DNA of 64,000 nucleotides from Prosopis cineraria (GCF_029017545.1 NW_026555345.1:25705955-25769954); one strand, 5' to 3'. Positions 50,192 to 61,710 are shown, counted from the first letter of the stretch. Program-made: numbers and translations. Notes: generated from the letters alone by a model not told the origin.

Positions 50192-50539
50192 ATGAGTTTG
50201 AACCAGAAGATGATCGTGAAAGTGGCCGTGGTGCTGTTCCTGATGGCTTTCACCGCCACGACGGAGGCTCGCCTCAATCCGAGCACCTTGCTGGCCTCGG
50301 CGCTGATGAACGGCGAGCAGAACTTCATCACCAAGTCCACCACCACAGCATGCTGCGACAACTGCGTCTGCACAAAGTCGGAGCCACCTCAGTGCCAATG
50401 CAGAGACATCGGAGAAACTTGCCACTCCGCCTGTAACTTCTGCCTCTGCGCTCTCAGTTATCCTCCACAGTGCCGCTGCCTTGACACCACCAACTTCTGC
50501 TACCCTTCTTGCTCCTCCACCGCTAAAACGGCCAACTGA
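50192..50539 (+). CDS. Bowman-Birk protease inhibitor, 115 aa
   Basis: Secreted double-headed inhibitor. The signal peptide is about residues 1-26 (Met-Ser-Leu-Asn-Gln-Lys, hydrophobic core, Thr-Glu-Ala), then Arg-Leu-Asn-Pro and the domain from Cys54 to Cys107 with 14 cysteines. Reactive site one is Lys62-Ser63 in a loop with Glu-Pro-Pro (trypsin type). Site two is Leu88-Ser89 in Cys-Ala-Leu-Ser-Tyr-Pro-Pro-Gln-Cys, the closest here to classic legume chymotrypsin heads. The linker Arg-Asp-Ile-Gly-Glu-Thr is six residues. GC content of the coding region is clearly higher than its surroundings. The start is supported by the TATA box 82 bp upstream and the AGGAGAAGAAG leader. Confidence 0.95.
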   Translation: MSLNQKMIVKVAVVLFLMAFTATTEARLNPSTLLASALMNGEQNFITKSTTTACCDNCVCTKSEPPQCQCRDIGETCHSACNFCLCALSYPPQCRCLDTTNFCYPSCSSTAKTAN

Positions 50540-50658
50540 TCACCACGCGCCTCCGTCGTCGTCGTCGTCAATAACGATGTCATCTTATGCGAGCAAAGCC
50601 TGAAGCTACTTCAGGCTCTGTTTGATCTGTGTGTCTGTGAATCCTATCTTGTTGTTTC

Positions 50659-50736
50659 AATAAAAATTCTTGTGCCTTGCATGCTTGTGGAGTTTGCTAT
50701 TTTGCAAACTCGTAATTGCTTGCAGGCTCTTGATCC
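50659..50736 (+). terminator. 3'-end region of BBI gene 50192
   Basis: AATAAA at 50659-50664, then TTGTGCCTTGCATGC and the palindrome AGTTTGC (50691-50697) / GCAAACT (50704-50710), then GCTTGCAGGCTCTTGATC. Confidence 0.75.
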
Positions 50737-50884
50737 CTATTTTAACTAATCCCCTGTTGCTTCTACTAATTATTTTTGCAATTTAATTAATATATAAATC
50801 CCTCAAAAAATCAATATCATCTACCCAACTGGAAAAAAGCATTTTTTGCCTTATTTTTCATAATTTTTTTATTAAGTATAAGGA

Positions 50885-51065
50885 GTAAGCTTGATAATAA
50901 CAGAAGATATCTCCTTCAAAATACTGAGAGTAATGGATAGATATTTCATAGTTAAATTGTTATATGCGCAAGGGTTGGTGTTCAAATTCCTAACCACTGA
51001 TTTAAGTGATGAAAACCTCTGTCACTCGTGCCGATAGACTCTAATTAGAGTTTTCATAAATTGAT
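50885..51065. repeat. Dispersed repeat R1, partial copy 3
   Basis: Word order AAGCTTGATAATAACAGAAG, ATCTCCTTCAAAATA, GTGTTCAAATTCCTAACCAC, TTTAAGTGATGAAAA and ACTCGTGCC matches the 5' half of the repeat at 10771. It includes the B-box-like word. Confidence 0.5.
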
Positions 51066-51855
51066 GCTAATGAGTCCGTTAAAAAGGGGAAAAAATCTGG
51101 AATTCTTTCGAAAAATGATGAAAATAAAGGAGAACAATGCGCAATAAAAAAAAGGGTTGGGGAGGGGAAGAAGTACTTCTTCCATTTTCAAATTTAAGCC
51201 ACCAATAATTACTTCATCAAAATTTTAAAAAATTTAGATGGCTAATTTTTTTTCTTCTAAAAATGACCTTAATTAAATAACTTGAAGATATTCCCTTACC
51301 CTCTTGTCCTCAGTGAGAGAAACTTGACCATGTAATTGATTAGTGAAAGGTATTGGTGAAATAAATTAATTAATCCTCTAGAATCCAAACATATATATAC
51401 TCCCTCTATTTTTATATATGGGAGAGAAAAAATATATCACAGTTTAAAAAAGTTAATTAACTATAATAATTATGTTTAAAAATAAAAATGGGCTAAAATA
51501 CTCTGTATTAATCAATATAACTATACATTAATTATTTTTTGTTAATATAAATTATAAGGAATAATTTAAAAAATTTGTAATAAATATTTATTGAAATGAG
51601 TAATTTTATTTATAACAAAATATAAATTAAAAGTGAGAGTTTTTTGAATAATAAAAACGGGGAGGATATGGACAAGTGTCCTATATTTGAGTGGCGAGGT
51701 AATATACTAGGGTATATGGTTTACTCATCGGTTGTCTTTATTCAAATTTCATGAATAATCATGTGGTATTATAATATCAGCGAGTCACTTCGTGAATGAC
51801 GGAGACTACTCACTATCTGTTCACCACGTCACACACAACACACAACACACAACAC

Positions 51856-51889
<34 letters not shown>

Positions 51890-53073
51890 GGGAGGTGGAT
51901 TGGTTAATATATGTTCGATCGGCAAGGCATTCGGCGCTCATTAATATCAACCTAAAGAGTGATCTGGCCCTTCCTTTTTTTTTCAAATAATCTCTACCAG
52001 AATAATATTTAAAATATTTTTATATTGCATTTATCAAAATAAAAATTATAATATTTATTGACTGGTCATAGTATATTTAGATAATCAATTGGTTAAAATT
52101 ATAAAATTTTTAATATTAAATTATTTCAAATCATATTTGTACTATACAAAATACATCTAGATAATTAATTTATAAAAATTATTAAAAATAATATTAAATT
52201 AATCATTCGATTAAATTTTTATTAGCTAGATTGGTGATAAATAGATTTATTAAATATTTCTATATTTTTTTACAATATTTTTATTTTAATAAATATAAAA
52301 TAAAAGTAAAAAGATAAAATTTGAATTATCTAAATCTTCTCAGGAGTGACAAGTATCATAATATTTATCCTTTAATAAGCATAAAAAATAGTACATATTT
52401 AATATTATCATTTTTTAAAATTTTGAGAAATTTTTATTTTAATAAATATAATATAAAAATATTTAAAAATAATTTTAAGTTAATGATAGAGATTATTTGA
52501 AGAGAAACGAAAGGTTCAAATCACCCCTAAGAGAGATGAGCACGCGGCCACGCGTTTCCATATTTGATCTGCTTCGGATGGTTTAAAAAGGTAGAATAAC
52601 GTTGGCAAAAACAAAAAACAAAAAAAAAAAAAAAACAGAGAGAAGAGAATAACAATGAAGAACTTTAATAGGTGAGTCGGTGCAGTGGGGGAGCCAACGT
52701 TGGGTGACCTATGTGGTCTAACATCAAAGACAAATTAACTGTATTTAATAATATTTTTTCTTAAACTTTATTTAAACAACTTATTAAAATAAGGAGACAA
52801 ATTCCTTACGATAAAGAGGCTAATATCCATGCTGCATGCCCTTGCAGTAAATCCATTTTTACTTCTATTTACAATTTATAATTAATAATCATTTAGGATA
52901 ATTTAAACCATAGTAAATAAACAAGAATAAAATTAAAAACAAAATTAATTAATCTAAATTTGTCTTATATTAATTTTTTATCTCTATAATTTGACTTATA
53001 TTAGGCACAAAAGGGAGTTTATATAATTCTAAACGAGTGCAGGCACGCTACACAATTAAATATTCTTTGTACT
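51066..53073. other. Gene-free spacer
   Basis: No supported gene. A (CA)n microsatellite lies at about 51831-51888. The words GGGGGAGCCAACGTTGG near 52687 recall a common plant repeat motif, without further support. Confidence 0.5.
51831..51888. repeat. (CA)n microsatellite
   Basis: ACACAACACA-type variant repeats grade into a pure CA run. Likely polymorphic. Confidence 0.9.
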
Positions 53074-53332
53074 ACTCTCTCTCTCTGTAAAAAAATATAA
53101 GGTATTTTTAACTGAATCTCACCCTCTAATAAAGTAATTATCTACTTTTATACTAATCCTATCTTTTCATATTTATTTCTATTAAACACCCTATAATAAA
53201 TATAAAGTCATTATCAATAGGGGCACTTTAAAAAAAAAGACAATGATTATACATCAAAATACTAAAAATGCCTTATATTTTTTAATATGTAACTCTTCAA
53301 AAAATATCTTATATTTTTAAACGAGGGGAGTA
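53074..53332. mobile_element. MITE family A copy
   Basis: ACTCTCTCTCTCTGTAAAAA at the left and AAACGAGGGGAGTA at the right, with the full family interior. Confidence 0.7.
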
Positions 53333-54785
53333 CAATATAGGGTATTAATAACTATTTTGGAATACAAAAAAGTTTGGTAAAATCTTTATTTTAAAAAAAT
53401 TGTGCATCTTCTCAATTATATCCTCATTTATATAAATTTCTTAATAATGATGATTAAAATTTTAATGCATGATTTTTGTTTTAAAAAATAACAATAAGTA
53501 GGGGTATATTTAAAAAATATTTCTAAAAACTGCTCAATATTTTATATTTTAAATCAAACAAGACTTCTAAAAAATGTCATATGTTATGTCATATGTTGTA
53601 GATCCAATGGAGTAGGTATAACTGGGGATAGAGTCAAAATTTAAAGGGAAAATAATAATAAAATCCTTTTAAGTTATATAAATAACATTTTGATCTCTTG
53701 AAATATCATAATTTTTCTAAAGTTTTTAGAAACTTTTTTGTCATTAAAGAATTAATGTAAATAACTAAATTATCCTTAATTCAAACTTGCAAATAACTAT
53801 TAAATTTTTGCGATTTTAAGACGAAAATTTATAAATCTTAAAATAAAACTTATGAATGACAATCGATATTTACAACATTTGAAAAATATCATGATTTTGT
53901 ATACAAACTTGAGAATTGCTATGGAATTCTTAATCTGGGAGCAAAACTTGTGAATGGCAATTGATATTTGAATTAAAGGTAATTTAATCATTTACATTAA
54001 TTTTTTAATGATAGAAAATTTTTTAGAAATTTTAGGGGAATTATGACATTTTAAAGAACCAATTTGTCACTTATATAATTTAAGAAAATTTTATTATCAT
54101 TTTTGCAAATTTAAAAAGGCGCCCACACATAAAATACGAACCAGTAAGTATTAAAGATTTGAAAAGTATAACATTTATATAATATCATGAAAATATTAAA
54201 AATTTGAAGACCATGACCGTCCCTAACCAATCCTCCTAATGGAAGAATGCGTTATTAAAATAATAACAAATAAAGGCCTTTTTTGAAAAATATCAAAGAC
54301 TTCTTACAATTAAAAATTTAGGAATTTACAACTTAAAAATTTTATTTTACACTAATTTTTTTGGGGTCTTTAATTATCATTCTTCCTAAAAAAAAAACCC
54401 AATTCTATTTCTATTCTTCGACGCTGAAGCGTGAAAGCAATTTTTCAGACAATGTCCCGGCACTCAAACTCAGCCTTCCAAATTGTTTCGGCTAGCCCAA
54501 AAAAACATTGTTTTGAAGATATCCCGCGAGACTTTTTTATGTATTTTTTTTCGTTTGAAATTTAAATAAACAATGACTAGCATTATTTTTCGAATAAAAA
54601 ATTCCATAGATGTCTCTATTATTTTAAAATATTTACAAGCATTTAAAAAAAATCTTGAAATTTTAGGGAAATCCCAAAGCGGTGTGTGCAAATTATGGAC
54701 ACCTGATTATTTATCTACCCCCTGAAAAACTTATTTTGCAATCTCAATACCAAAAAAAGATAATTTTCTAAATAGCATAACTTAT
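53333..54785. other. Gene-free spacer
   Basis: AT-rich with no supported gene. Several short minus-strand frames have no recognisable motif. A loose inverted similarity between about 53760-53850 and 53930-54010 (AACTTGTGAATGGCAATTGATA-type words) suggests a decayed MITE. Confidence 0.4.
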
Positions 54786-55038
54786 ACTCTCTTCGTTTAA
54801 AAATATAAGACATTTTTTAAGAAGTTGAATGTTAAAAAATGTAAGACATTTTTAGTCTTTTGAGGTGTAATCATTGCTTTTTTTTAAGTGCTCCTATTGA
54901 TGAATGATTTTATATTTATTATAGGGTGTTTAATGGGAGTAAATATGAAAAGATAGTATTAGTTTGAAAGTAGGTAACTATTTTATTAGAGGGTGAGATT
55001 TAATAAAAAATACCTTATATTTTTTAATGAAAGGAGTA
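54786..55038. mobile_element. MITE family A copy, reverse orientation
   Basis: CTCTCTTCGTTTAAAAATAT at the left and AATGAAAGGAGTATA at the right, with the interior reversed relative to 53074. Confidence 0.7.
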
Positions 55039-55309
55039 TACTTAACCATATATGCTTAATATACTTTTATCCAATCATATCCGTAAGTGAATTTTAATGT
55101 ATTATTACTATTAATAACAAGAGTTTTTTATTGAATAAGTAATGTATAAAGAAACTATGTGTCTTCATCTAATTGGAAACAAGTATTTTATATATTTAAG
55201 TAAATATTGTTAAATATATAAGTTTCCCCTTTTCAAATTTAAAGCACTAACTACTTGTCTTAATTAATGAAGACTTTCTTTCGTAAAATAGATCCACAAT
55301 GAGAAGATG

Positions 55310-55455
55310 GATATATGTGATGAGTAATTATATCTATATGAACCACACAATGAGCTATCACGGAGCAGTACTTGCTTCCAAATTTACTTATCGAAATCTC
55401 AAAAATCTAATCTCAACCGTCGGTGTTGTTTTCCTTTTCCTTTGATTTTGATCTC
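55310..55455 (+). promoter_or_regulatory. Upstream module of BBI gene 55632
   Basis: AGTACTTGCTTCCAAATTTAC, AATCTCAACCGTCGGTG, TTGTTTTCC and CACGTG (at about 55466) lie 150-320 bp before the start. The module recurs at 61390-61440 and 61600-61700 before the next gene, and in many gene-free places (26158, 27958, 35180, 42520, 57265, 58970). Confidence 0.5.
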
Positions 55456-55547
55456 CTTTTCCTTCACGTGTGTATTTCTTTGGGAATGAATATCATATAA
55501 TTTTATATCAAAAAGAGAAAGAAAAAAGAAAAACCCTCAAGTTGCCC

Positions 55548-55554
55548 TATAAAG
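55548..55554 (+). promoter_or_regulatory. TATA box of BBI gene 55632
   Basis: TATAAAG, 84 bp before the chosen ATG. Confidence 0.65.
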
Positions 55555-55631
55555 AACCCTCTCTTTTTGCTGGGCTTTCCAAACACAGTAGCTGAAGAGA
55601 AAAAGATAAGATATCTCTGAAGAAGAAAGTG

Positions 55632-55949
55632 ATGCTGAAGGTGGCTCTGGTGCTGTTCCTGATGGCCCTCGCAGCAACCGGCGGGGAAGCTCGCCGTGAT
55701 CCGAACACTTTGTTGGCGGAGGCGATGATGAAAGGCGAAGGCAATTACATAGTGAAATCAACAACGAGCGCCTGCTGCAACAAGTGCATCTGCACAAAAT
55801 CAAACCCACCTCAATGCCAGTGCAATGATGTGGGAACCACCTGCCACTCTGCTTGTAAGAGTTGCTTCTGTTTGCTGACATGGCCTCCTTCATGCAGTTG
55901 CTATGATATCACCACTTTCTGCTATGAGCCCTGTTCTTCCTCCAATTAA
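55632..55949 (+). CDS. Bowman-Birk protease inhibitor, 105 aa (ancestral start lost)
   Basis: Secreted double-headed inhibitor. Upstream in-frame codons read ATA-TCT-CTG-AAG-AAG-AAA-GTG from 55611, matching Met-Ser-Leu-Lys-Lys in sister genes with the ATG turned into ATA. Translation therefore probably begins at ATG 55632, giving a signal peptide of about 20 residues (hydrophobic core then Gly-Gly-Glu-Ala / Arg-Arg-Asp). All 14 cysteines are present, Cys48 to Cys101. Site one is Lys56-Ser57 (trypsin type). Site two is Leu82-Thr83 in Cys-Leu-Leu-Thr-Trp-Pro-Pro-Ser-Cys, with Thr at P1' and Trp at P2', unusual beside its neighbours. The C-terminal tail is short, ending Ser-Ser-Ser-Asn. Confidence 0.93.
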   Translation: MLKVALVLFLMALAATGGEARRDPNTLLAEAMMKGEGNYIVKSTTSACCNKCICTKSNPPQCQCNDVGTTCHSACKSCFCLLTWPPSCSCYDITTFCYEPCSSSN

Positions 55950-56088
55950 CGTATCTAAATCTCTTCATGGCATGCACCCAATTACGAATAAGCTGATTAG
56001 GCAGCATGCATGTTATCGTCTAGTCTCGTCCAATTAAGCAAAGCTGTCCTCCGGCTTTGTTTCTGTATGCAAGTGATTCTTAATGTTG

Positions 56089-56160
56089 AATAAAATAGTG
56101 TGCCTTGCATGCGTGCAGTTTGTTTCTTGCAAACTAGTTGCTTGCAGGCTCATGATCTTT
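56089..56160 (+). terminator. 3'-end region of BBI gene 55632
   Basis: AATAAA at 56089-56094, then GTGCCTTGCATGCGTGC, the palindrome AGTTTG (56117-56122) / CAAACT (56130-56135), and GCTTGCAGGCTCATGATC. Confidence 0.75.
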
Positions 56161-57100
56161 GTGTTTCTCTCGGCAATCATACCAGATTTTACCTGCATTT
56201 TTTTGGTGTTTATGCTATGCTGAAACTTGATTTTTGGACTTGAGCCTTAGCTAATAGTGTCGAGCCCATCAGGATCAAGAGGGACCGTTTTCTAGAAGAC
56301 TAATCCCCTAAATCTAATGGTGAGTTACTGAGTTGAGAAGGAAAATAGACATCTTCAATCCATCGATGTATCCAACAAGAAGTTTGATCATTCAAAACAC
56401 AAAGCTAATCATCTAGTAAGTTCTAAATCAAACAAATATTCTAGCCTCAACTTTAATTACTGCCTCAATCCTACCATGCTCGCAGGCTGCTCAAGGTCCA
56501 CTAGAAGTAAATAAACGCTAAAGAAAAGACTCGAATATGAATAAAACCACTACAAAAAGTATTTTAATAAAAAAATTAATTTTAATTAACCACATAAATT
56601 TTGTTAGTAATCATTTTGAACAATTTTGAATAACTTACAATGCAAAAATATTACAAGGATATCATATATGATAAGATCCAGCTAACCTCTAATCTTCTAT
56701 ATCTCATAACAATAAGGTGAATTTGAATAATTTTTTATGTTCTTTTTAGTAATAATCAATTATAAAAATCTTTTTAGTAACTCCTTGTTTTTTTTTAAAC
56801 AATGGAAACCTAAACAATAGGCAAAATCATGTGACATCTTTGTCCAAAAGCCATCAAAATAGATACCATATGTATACCAATTTAAGTATCAAGTATGTAG
56901 TATGCCAAATAATCCATAATTTCATTTGCATCTTGCGACATCTGTACAACTTTAACATCACAATCCCTTTGAATCAAGCTTCGAATTTCCATAATAGAAC
57001 CCCTATTCAAGTAACTTCTTTATATGATGACAAAAATTTGAATTTGAAACATCAAATTTTAGAATATTTTTGTTGTGATGTTTTTTTCATTTATCCAAAG
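56161..57100. other. Spacer with no gene seen
   Basis: No supported gene. The 102-residue frame at 56831-57139 has no recognised motif and ends in sequence shared with 25977. Confidence 0.45.
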
Positions 57101-59429
57101 ACATGCATGAGAGATTGGTTGGAAAGACTAAAATGGTAAATATAAACCAAGCTAGTGGCACTGTTTTATTGAAGTTAAATTTTATTTTATTTTTTGAAGT
57201 TATAAATACTCAAGCTCATTGTTAACGTAAATAGAAATCCACAATGAACAGGATAGCCAAGTGCGATGATTAATTGTCTCAAACCACAAAATGATGAATC
57301 AACAGCAAGCTCTACTTGCTTCAAAATTCACTACTTATAGACAACTCAAGATCTCAACTCTTCGAATGTTCTCACTTAATCAATTATCACGATTTTATAA
57401 TATAAGAATAATGAAGTTTATCATTTGTTGGGAGAAGACGAAGTTTATCATCAATTTTCCTGTGGCCTCTATTATATGAGCAAATTATTCAGTAAGGACC
57501 ACTTTATTCTTGGTCCTCCGGGTGCATCAATGTACAATGCAAATATTATCATAAAATGCGTGGTTGCCTTCAATTATCACAATATGTGATTTATGAGATT
57601 AATGGATTCTCTAACTTCACCAGATTCATTGCTGAGAGAAGCAGTTACCAGCCATGCCAATCCGCATACTTCTTCTTAGAGATAAAGAGTATACTCCGCA
57701 GATGGCACATTAAAGACCAATTAATCATTTTAAGATTCTGATCAGGGTAAACAATAAATCTCTCTTAATTATGAACCTCAGATGCTCAACAATTAGCGCA
57801 CGCTTCAAGGCTTAACGAGCATTTAAAAAGATTATATTTATGGATCGTTTACTAACAAGATTCATATATTATTAAAAAGACTTCAACCTATGATTTTATG
57901 AGATGTGGTGAGTCACATCCTTATTAATTAATTAGACCAATCTTTGTTGGCCACTTGTGGACACCTCCAAAAAATAAAAAACTAAATAATCTCTTTTGAC
58001 TGTATTCCATATCTTTATTTTATTTTCAAATAATATTTTACAGATATTTTCGAAAAATAAAAAAAATCGTGTAACTTTAACGGAATATTATCTGCATATA
58101 TATTTGTTTTGATTTTGGAAAGAATTGAGTATTGAGTAATACCTAAATTCTGTAAAATAAAAATGAAGCATCAAGATCAGACAAAGGTGTGGGGTTCAAC
58201 CTGGCCATGCCTATCCGATCCACGTGTGATATATACATAGTACATACTACGAACGACAACATTAAAAATTCTTTCCCATAAAGATAATCAATCCAATTTT
58301 TTGACTCACATAGTGACATTGACGAAGTTGATCACGAGCCTCAATCAATGTATTTGAGGGGGAAAAATTGCATTCTACTTATTGATTAACTTTAGAAAAA
58401 GCCTTTCAAATATCTTTACACATAAAAACAAAGAACAAAAAATTATCTATAACTCAAATTTAGAGCATGGAAGACATACATTACATACATACATGTATAT
58501 AATATAAAAAATTTACTAGATTTATAATATACAATAGAACTCATTTTCCAGAATCTATAAAATACATGAACCATCCTAAGAAGTTTCTTATACATAATAT
58601 GTGCAAGAAGCATTATTATTCATAATATGAATATAGTGCAGCTTATTTCAAATTCTTTATGAAAATGTAATGATGCTAGCAAGTTATTTACTTCTTCGTG
58701 ATAAATACCACATACCACGTTGGTAGTTTTTTTAAATCCCTTGAGTTTTCTTCGGATAAAACCTCACTTCTAACAATTTTATTACGCAGCCGGAAGCAAT
58801 ATATTTAGATGAAAGTAGAGTTGAAGCACAGAAATTAAAATTTTGGACATTAATCTTCATACAAATTACTCTTTTTTAGTGATATTTTTTAAGCAAAACT
58901 TCTTTTAAAAAAATATTAAGTTAACGGGAATAAAGAACAATATAACGATCAATATATTGATCATTATATAGCCAAGTGTGATGACGAACAATAATGACTC
59001 AACCACAAAATGATCAATCATCAAGGCTCTATCTTGTTTCCAAAATCACTTATCCCCAGGACACAACTCAAGATCTCAACCCTTCGTGTTGCTTTCCTTT
59101 AATGAATTATAATGATTATCTAATATATATTGTTTTATCAATTTTCGTGATGAATGGTGTTGGCTTTTTGTCCCGCAAGGACCAATTCTTCTTTGTTTGT
59201 TTGTTTGTTTTTTGAATGAAAAAGAGAGCAATTAAAATATCAAAATAACTTTACAGACCAGTTCTTTAAGCCTTTTGTTCTCGGTCCCCAAGTGCGTTAA
59301 TGTACATTGGAAATATTATCGATTAGGGGCGAAAATGGAATCTTTGTTCGAGTGGTTATTATTTTTTCAAGATTAAAATGGTTTTAAATGCTTTTTTCTT
59401 GATATATAATCCCTGCTCCTATTTGCACT

Positions 59430-59455
59430 TATATATATATATATATATATATATT
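59430..59455. repeat. (TA)n microsatellite
   Basis: TATATATA run within the diverged repeat copy. Absent or shorter in the equivalent array positions. Confidence 0.8.
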
Positions 59456-59723
59456 GAATATACATATTTTAATAACGCAATTTCTGTTACCAATGTTTAA
59501 TGGGGGTGGAAGGGGAAACTTTGGATAAAAAAAATTATTCTCACTACCTATAAATAAAACTGGAGTGAATATAAATATATATACATATATTGTGTTTGTA
59601 AGTTTGGTTGCCTTCTCTCGCGTACGTGAGATCAATTGATCCAATCCTTATATCGAGCCGTTTAAGTATGGTGCTAGTTAAAATAAAACAATGAGGAAAT
59701 ATTGTAAAGCAATCACTTAATTA

Positions 59724-59937
59724 CTCTCTTCATTGAAAAATAATAAAGAATTTTTAATTGAATCTCATCTTTCAGTAAATTAATTAACTATCTTCAAAAC
59801 AGTCTTTTTATATTTATCCTTATCATTTCACTTAAAATAAATAAAAAATATTTTATTTATTAAGGGTATTTTTGGAAAGAATACATGAATTATGCTTTAA
59901 AATATTAAAAATACCTTATATTTTTTAATAAAGGGTT
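59724..59937. mobile_element. MITE family A copy
   Basis: ACTCTCTTCATTGAAAAATA at the left and CTTATATTTTTTAATAAAGGG at the right. It splits the array-like sequence between 59715 and 59938. Confidence 0.6.
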
Positions 59938-60849
59938 CAGAAAGATCATTAAAAGTGAGGGAGTTCCTTTCTATAAAGTTTTAACGATGACAAATTTTGA
60001 TTAGACAAGATTTGAGTAATATATACGATTTTAAGTAGAAAAGATATGAATATTACCTAAATTTTATAAAAAGAAACAATGAGCATCAGAAAAAGGGTAT
60101 GACGTGTTCGATCCATCCCCCCTTATCTTTGACTGGTTAACATATTTTAGTCTATTATTGGAATTTAATCTCTCATAATTTATAAAACTCACTCAAAATT
60201 TTCTTCAAGTATTACCGAGTAAAGGGAACATTAGAGTTAAGTCACCAAAGGAGCAACATATTTTTTTTTATGAAGCATTTAAATCTGATAATAGCATAGA
60301 ACGGGGCATTTTCAATACTCAAAAGTCGTTAGAAGTCTACAGATTGAATCAGAGTTAACATTTTTATCATATGAGAATATCATGGGTAATGAGCTGGTGC
60401 TTCATTTTATTTTTTCTATCATATGAGAATATCATAGGCAATCAACTGGTGCTTCCTGGTGGTAACAGAAAAACCACCTTGCCCTCATCATCATCATCAT
60501 CATGATCAATGATGATGATGATAGGGACTAGCTTCCATATGCACTAAAAAAAAATGAATTTAAATCCTTTGAAATAGAAATTGATGAATTTAGGTGACGT
60601 TTTCTTTTTTATCAATATTTTTGTTTATTTCATTTTTTTTTATAAAATGTAAAATCTTCTCTCACTCTCTTGAAAAAGAAAACTTTATAAAAATTTACTA
60701 ATACGATTTTTAAAGAATTTAAAATCTATAAAAAAAATAGTGGGCACCTGTGCTTTCTTCAGTTCCATTTTATACCATGAAGAGCACCAAACTGCCCCTT
60801 TCTTGCTGAAATGAAATTAAGAAGTAAATGAGAAAATTTATCAGGGGAT

Positions 60850-61385
60850 ATTGTGAGGAGCAGAGGAAGGTTAACTTAATTACATGGGAAGATCGATCTG
60901 TGCGATGGAACGCCTTGCTAATGGTGACTGCGGCCTTATTTCTCTTGAAGCACAAAACAAGGCTTTTCTCTCCAAGGTGGCTCATAACATAGTTGCAGAG
61001 ACTGAGATTTTATGGGTTAGAGTATTGAGAGGTAAATATGGGATACCACAAGAATCATATTCTCTTGGTTTACATCAATCGAATTCATCTTAATTACTTT
61101 TGGAGAAACATTGCTGATATTTGGAAAGATACAATGATGCATAACAAGTGGAACCCGGCTGATGGGAAAAGGATCAAGTTCTAGAGTGACTTCTGGGTAG
61201 GTGATGCTGGTCCTTTAAAATTAACATCTCTCATTTTGCAGGACAATAACGTCACTGACACATGAAAGTGGAAATGGGAGAAGTTTGGTCACCTGCCTCC
61301 TAAACACTCTCCTCCTTACTACTGGCAGCTTACTTCTAATGGAGAATTCACAGTCAAGTCAGCCTACAAAACTTCTGATCAGAAA
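60850..61385 (+). mobile_element. LINE (non-LTR retrotransposon) relic, C-terminal region
   Basis: Conceptual codons resemble the region after the reverse transcriptase of plant LINEs: Ile-Ser-Leu-Glu-Ala-Gln-Asn-Lys-Ala-Phe-Leu-Ser-Lys, then Leu-Trp-Val-Arg-Val-Leu-Arg-Gly-Lys-Tyr-Gly (60930-61040), Phe-Trp-Arg-Asn-Ile-Ala-Asp-Ile-Trp (from 61098), and the late motif Tyr-Tyr-Trp-Gln-Leu...Gly-Glu-Phe-Thr-Val-Lys-Ser-Ala-Tyr (to about 61370). At least two frameshifts and two in-frame stops break it (stop at 61091-61093 in the first frame, TAG near 61181, TGA near 61262). The catalytic domain is absent. The relic ends directly at BBI promoter-like sequence. Confidence 0.8.
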
Positions 61386-61710
61386 TGTGATGAGCCATCA
61401 CGAAGTTGCACTCGCTTCCAAATTTACTTATCCAAATCTCAACTCAACCAGTTAGAACCGAAAAATTTGGCCAACAAAATGGCGAAAAAGGAGACAAATT
61501 AAAATCCACTGCCAACTCATCTTAATTTGTCACCATCTTCAACAACACATTTTTTCTTAAAATATATAGTAAAATCAAGTGTGTTAGAGAGTAATTTATC
61601 TCAACCACAGAATGAATAAGCGTTATCACGAACCTGCACTGGCTTCCAAATTAAAATCCGAAACTCAAAATCTCGACCACTGGTGTTGTTTTCCTTTCCT
61701 CAAGTATCTC
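61386..61710 (+). promoter_or_regulatory. Duplicated upstream module of BBI gene 61912
   Basis: Two versions of the module seen at 55310: GCACTCGCTTCCAAATTTAC...CAAATCTCAACTC at about 61408-61445 and GCACTGGCTTCC...AAATCTCGACC, TGTTGTTTTCC at about 61638-61695. The first abuts the LINE relic. Confidence 0.5.

Larger units (their letters stand above)
57100..60110. repeat. Diverged copy of BBI 3' flank plus array 5' part
   Basis: Tracks 25977-27400 and then 27500-28960 in the same order. Shared words are ATGAGAGATTGGTTGGAAAG (57112), GATGAATCAACA (57292), CGGTCCCCAAGTGCGT (59281), AAAGTGAGGGA (59952) and GAGCATCAGA (60081). It joins into one colinear piece what is spread across copy 2 and array unit 1, supporting a common ancestral unit. 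It includes promoter-like modules at 57265-57395 and 58970-59125. No gene. Confidence 0.7.

Noticed and set aside
50068..50436. 122-residue frame and minus-strand frames over gene 50192
   Set aside because: Shadows of the inhibitor gene; only the frame starting at 50192 has the cysteine framework and signal peptide.
60485..60525. CRISPR-like or structured repeat (CAT/ATG runs)
   Set aside because: A simple trinucleotide repeat followed by its inverse; no spacers.
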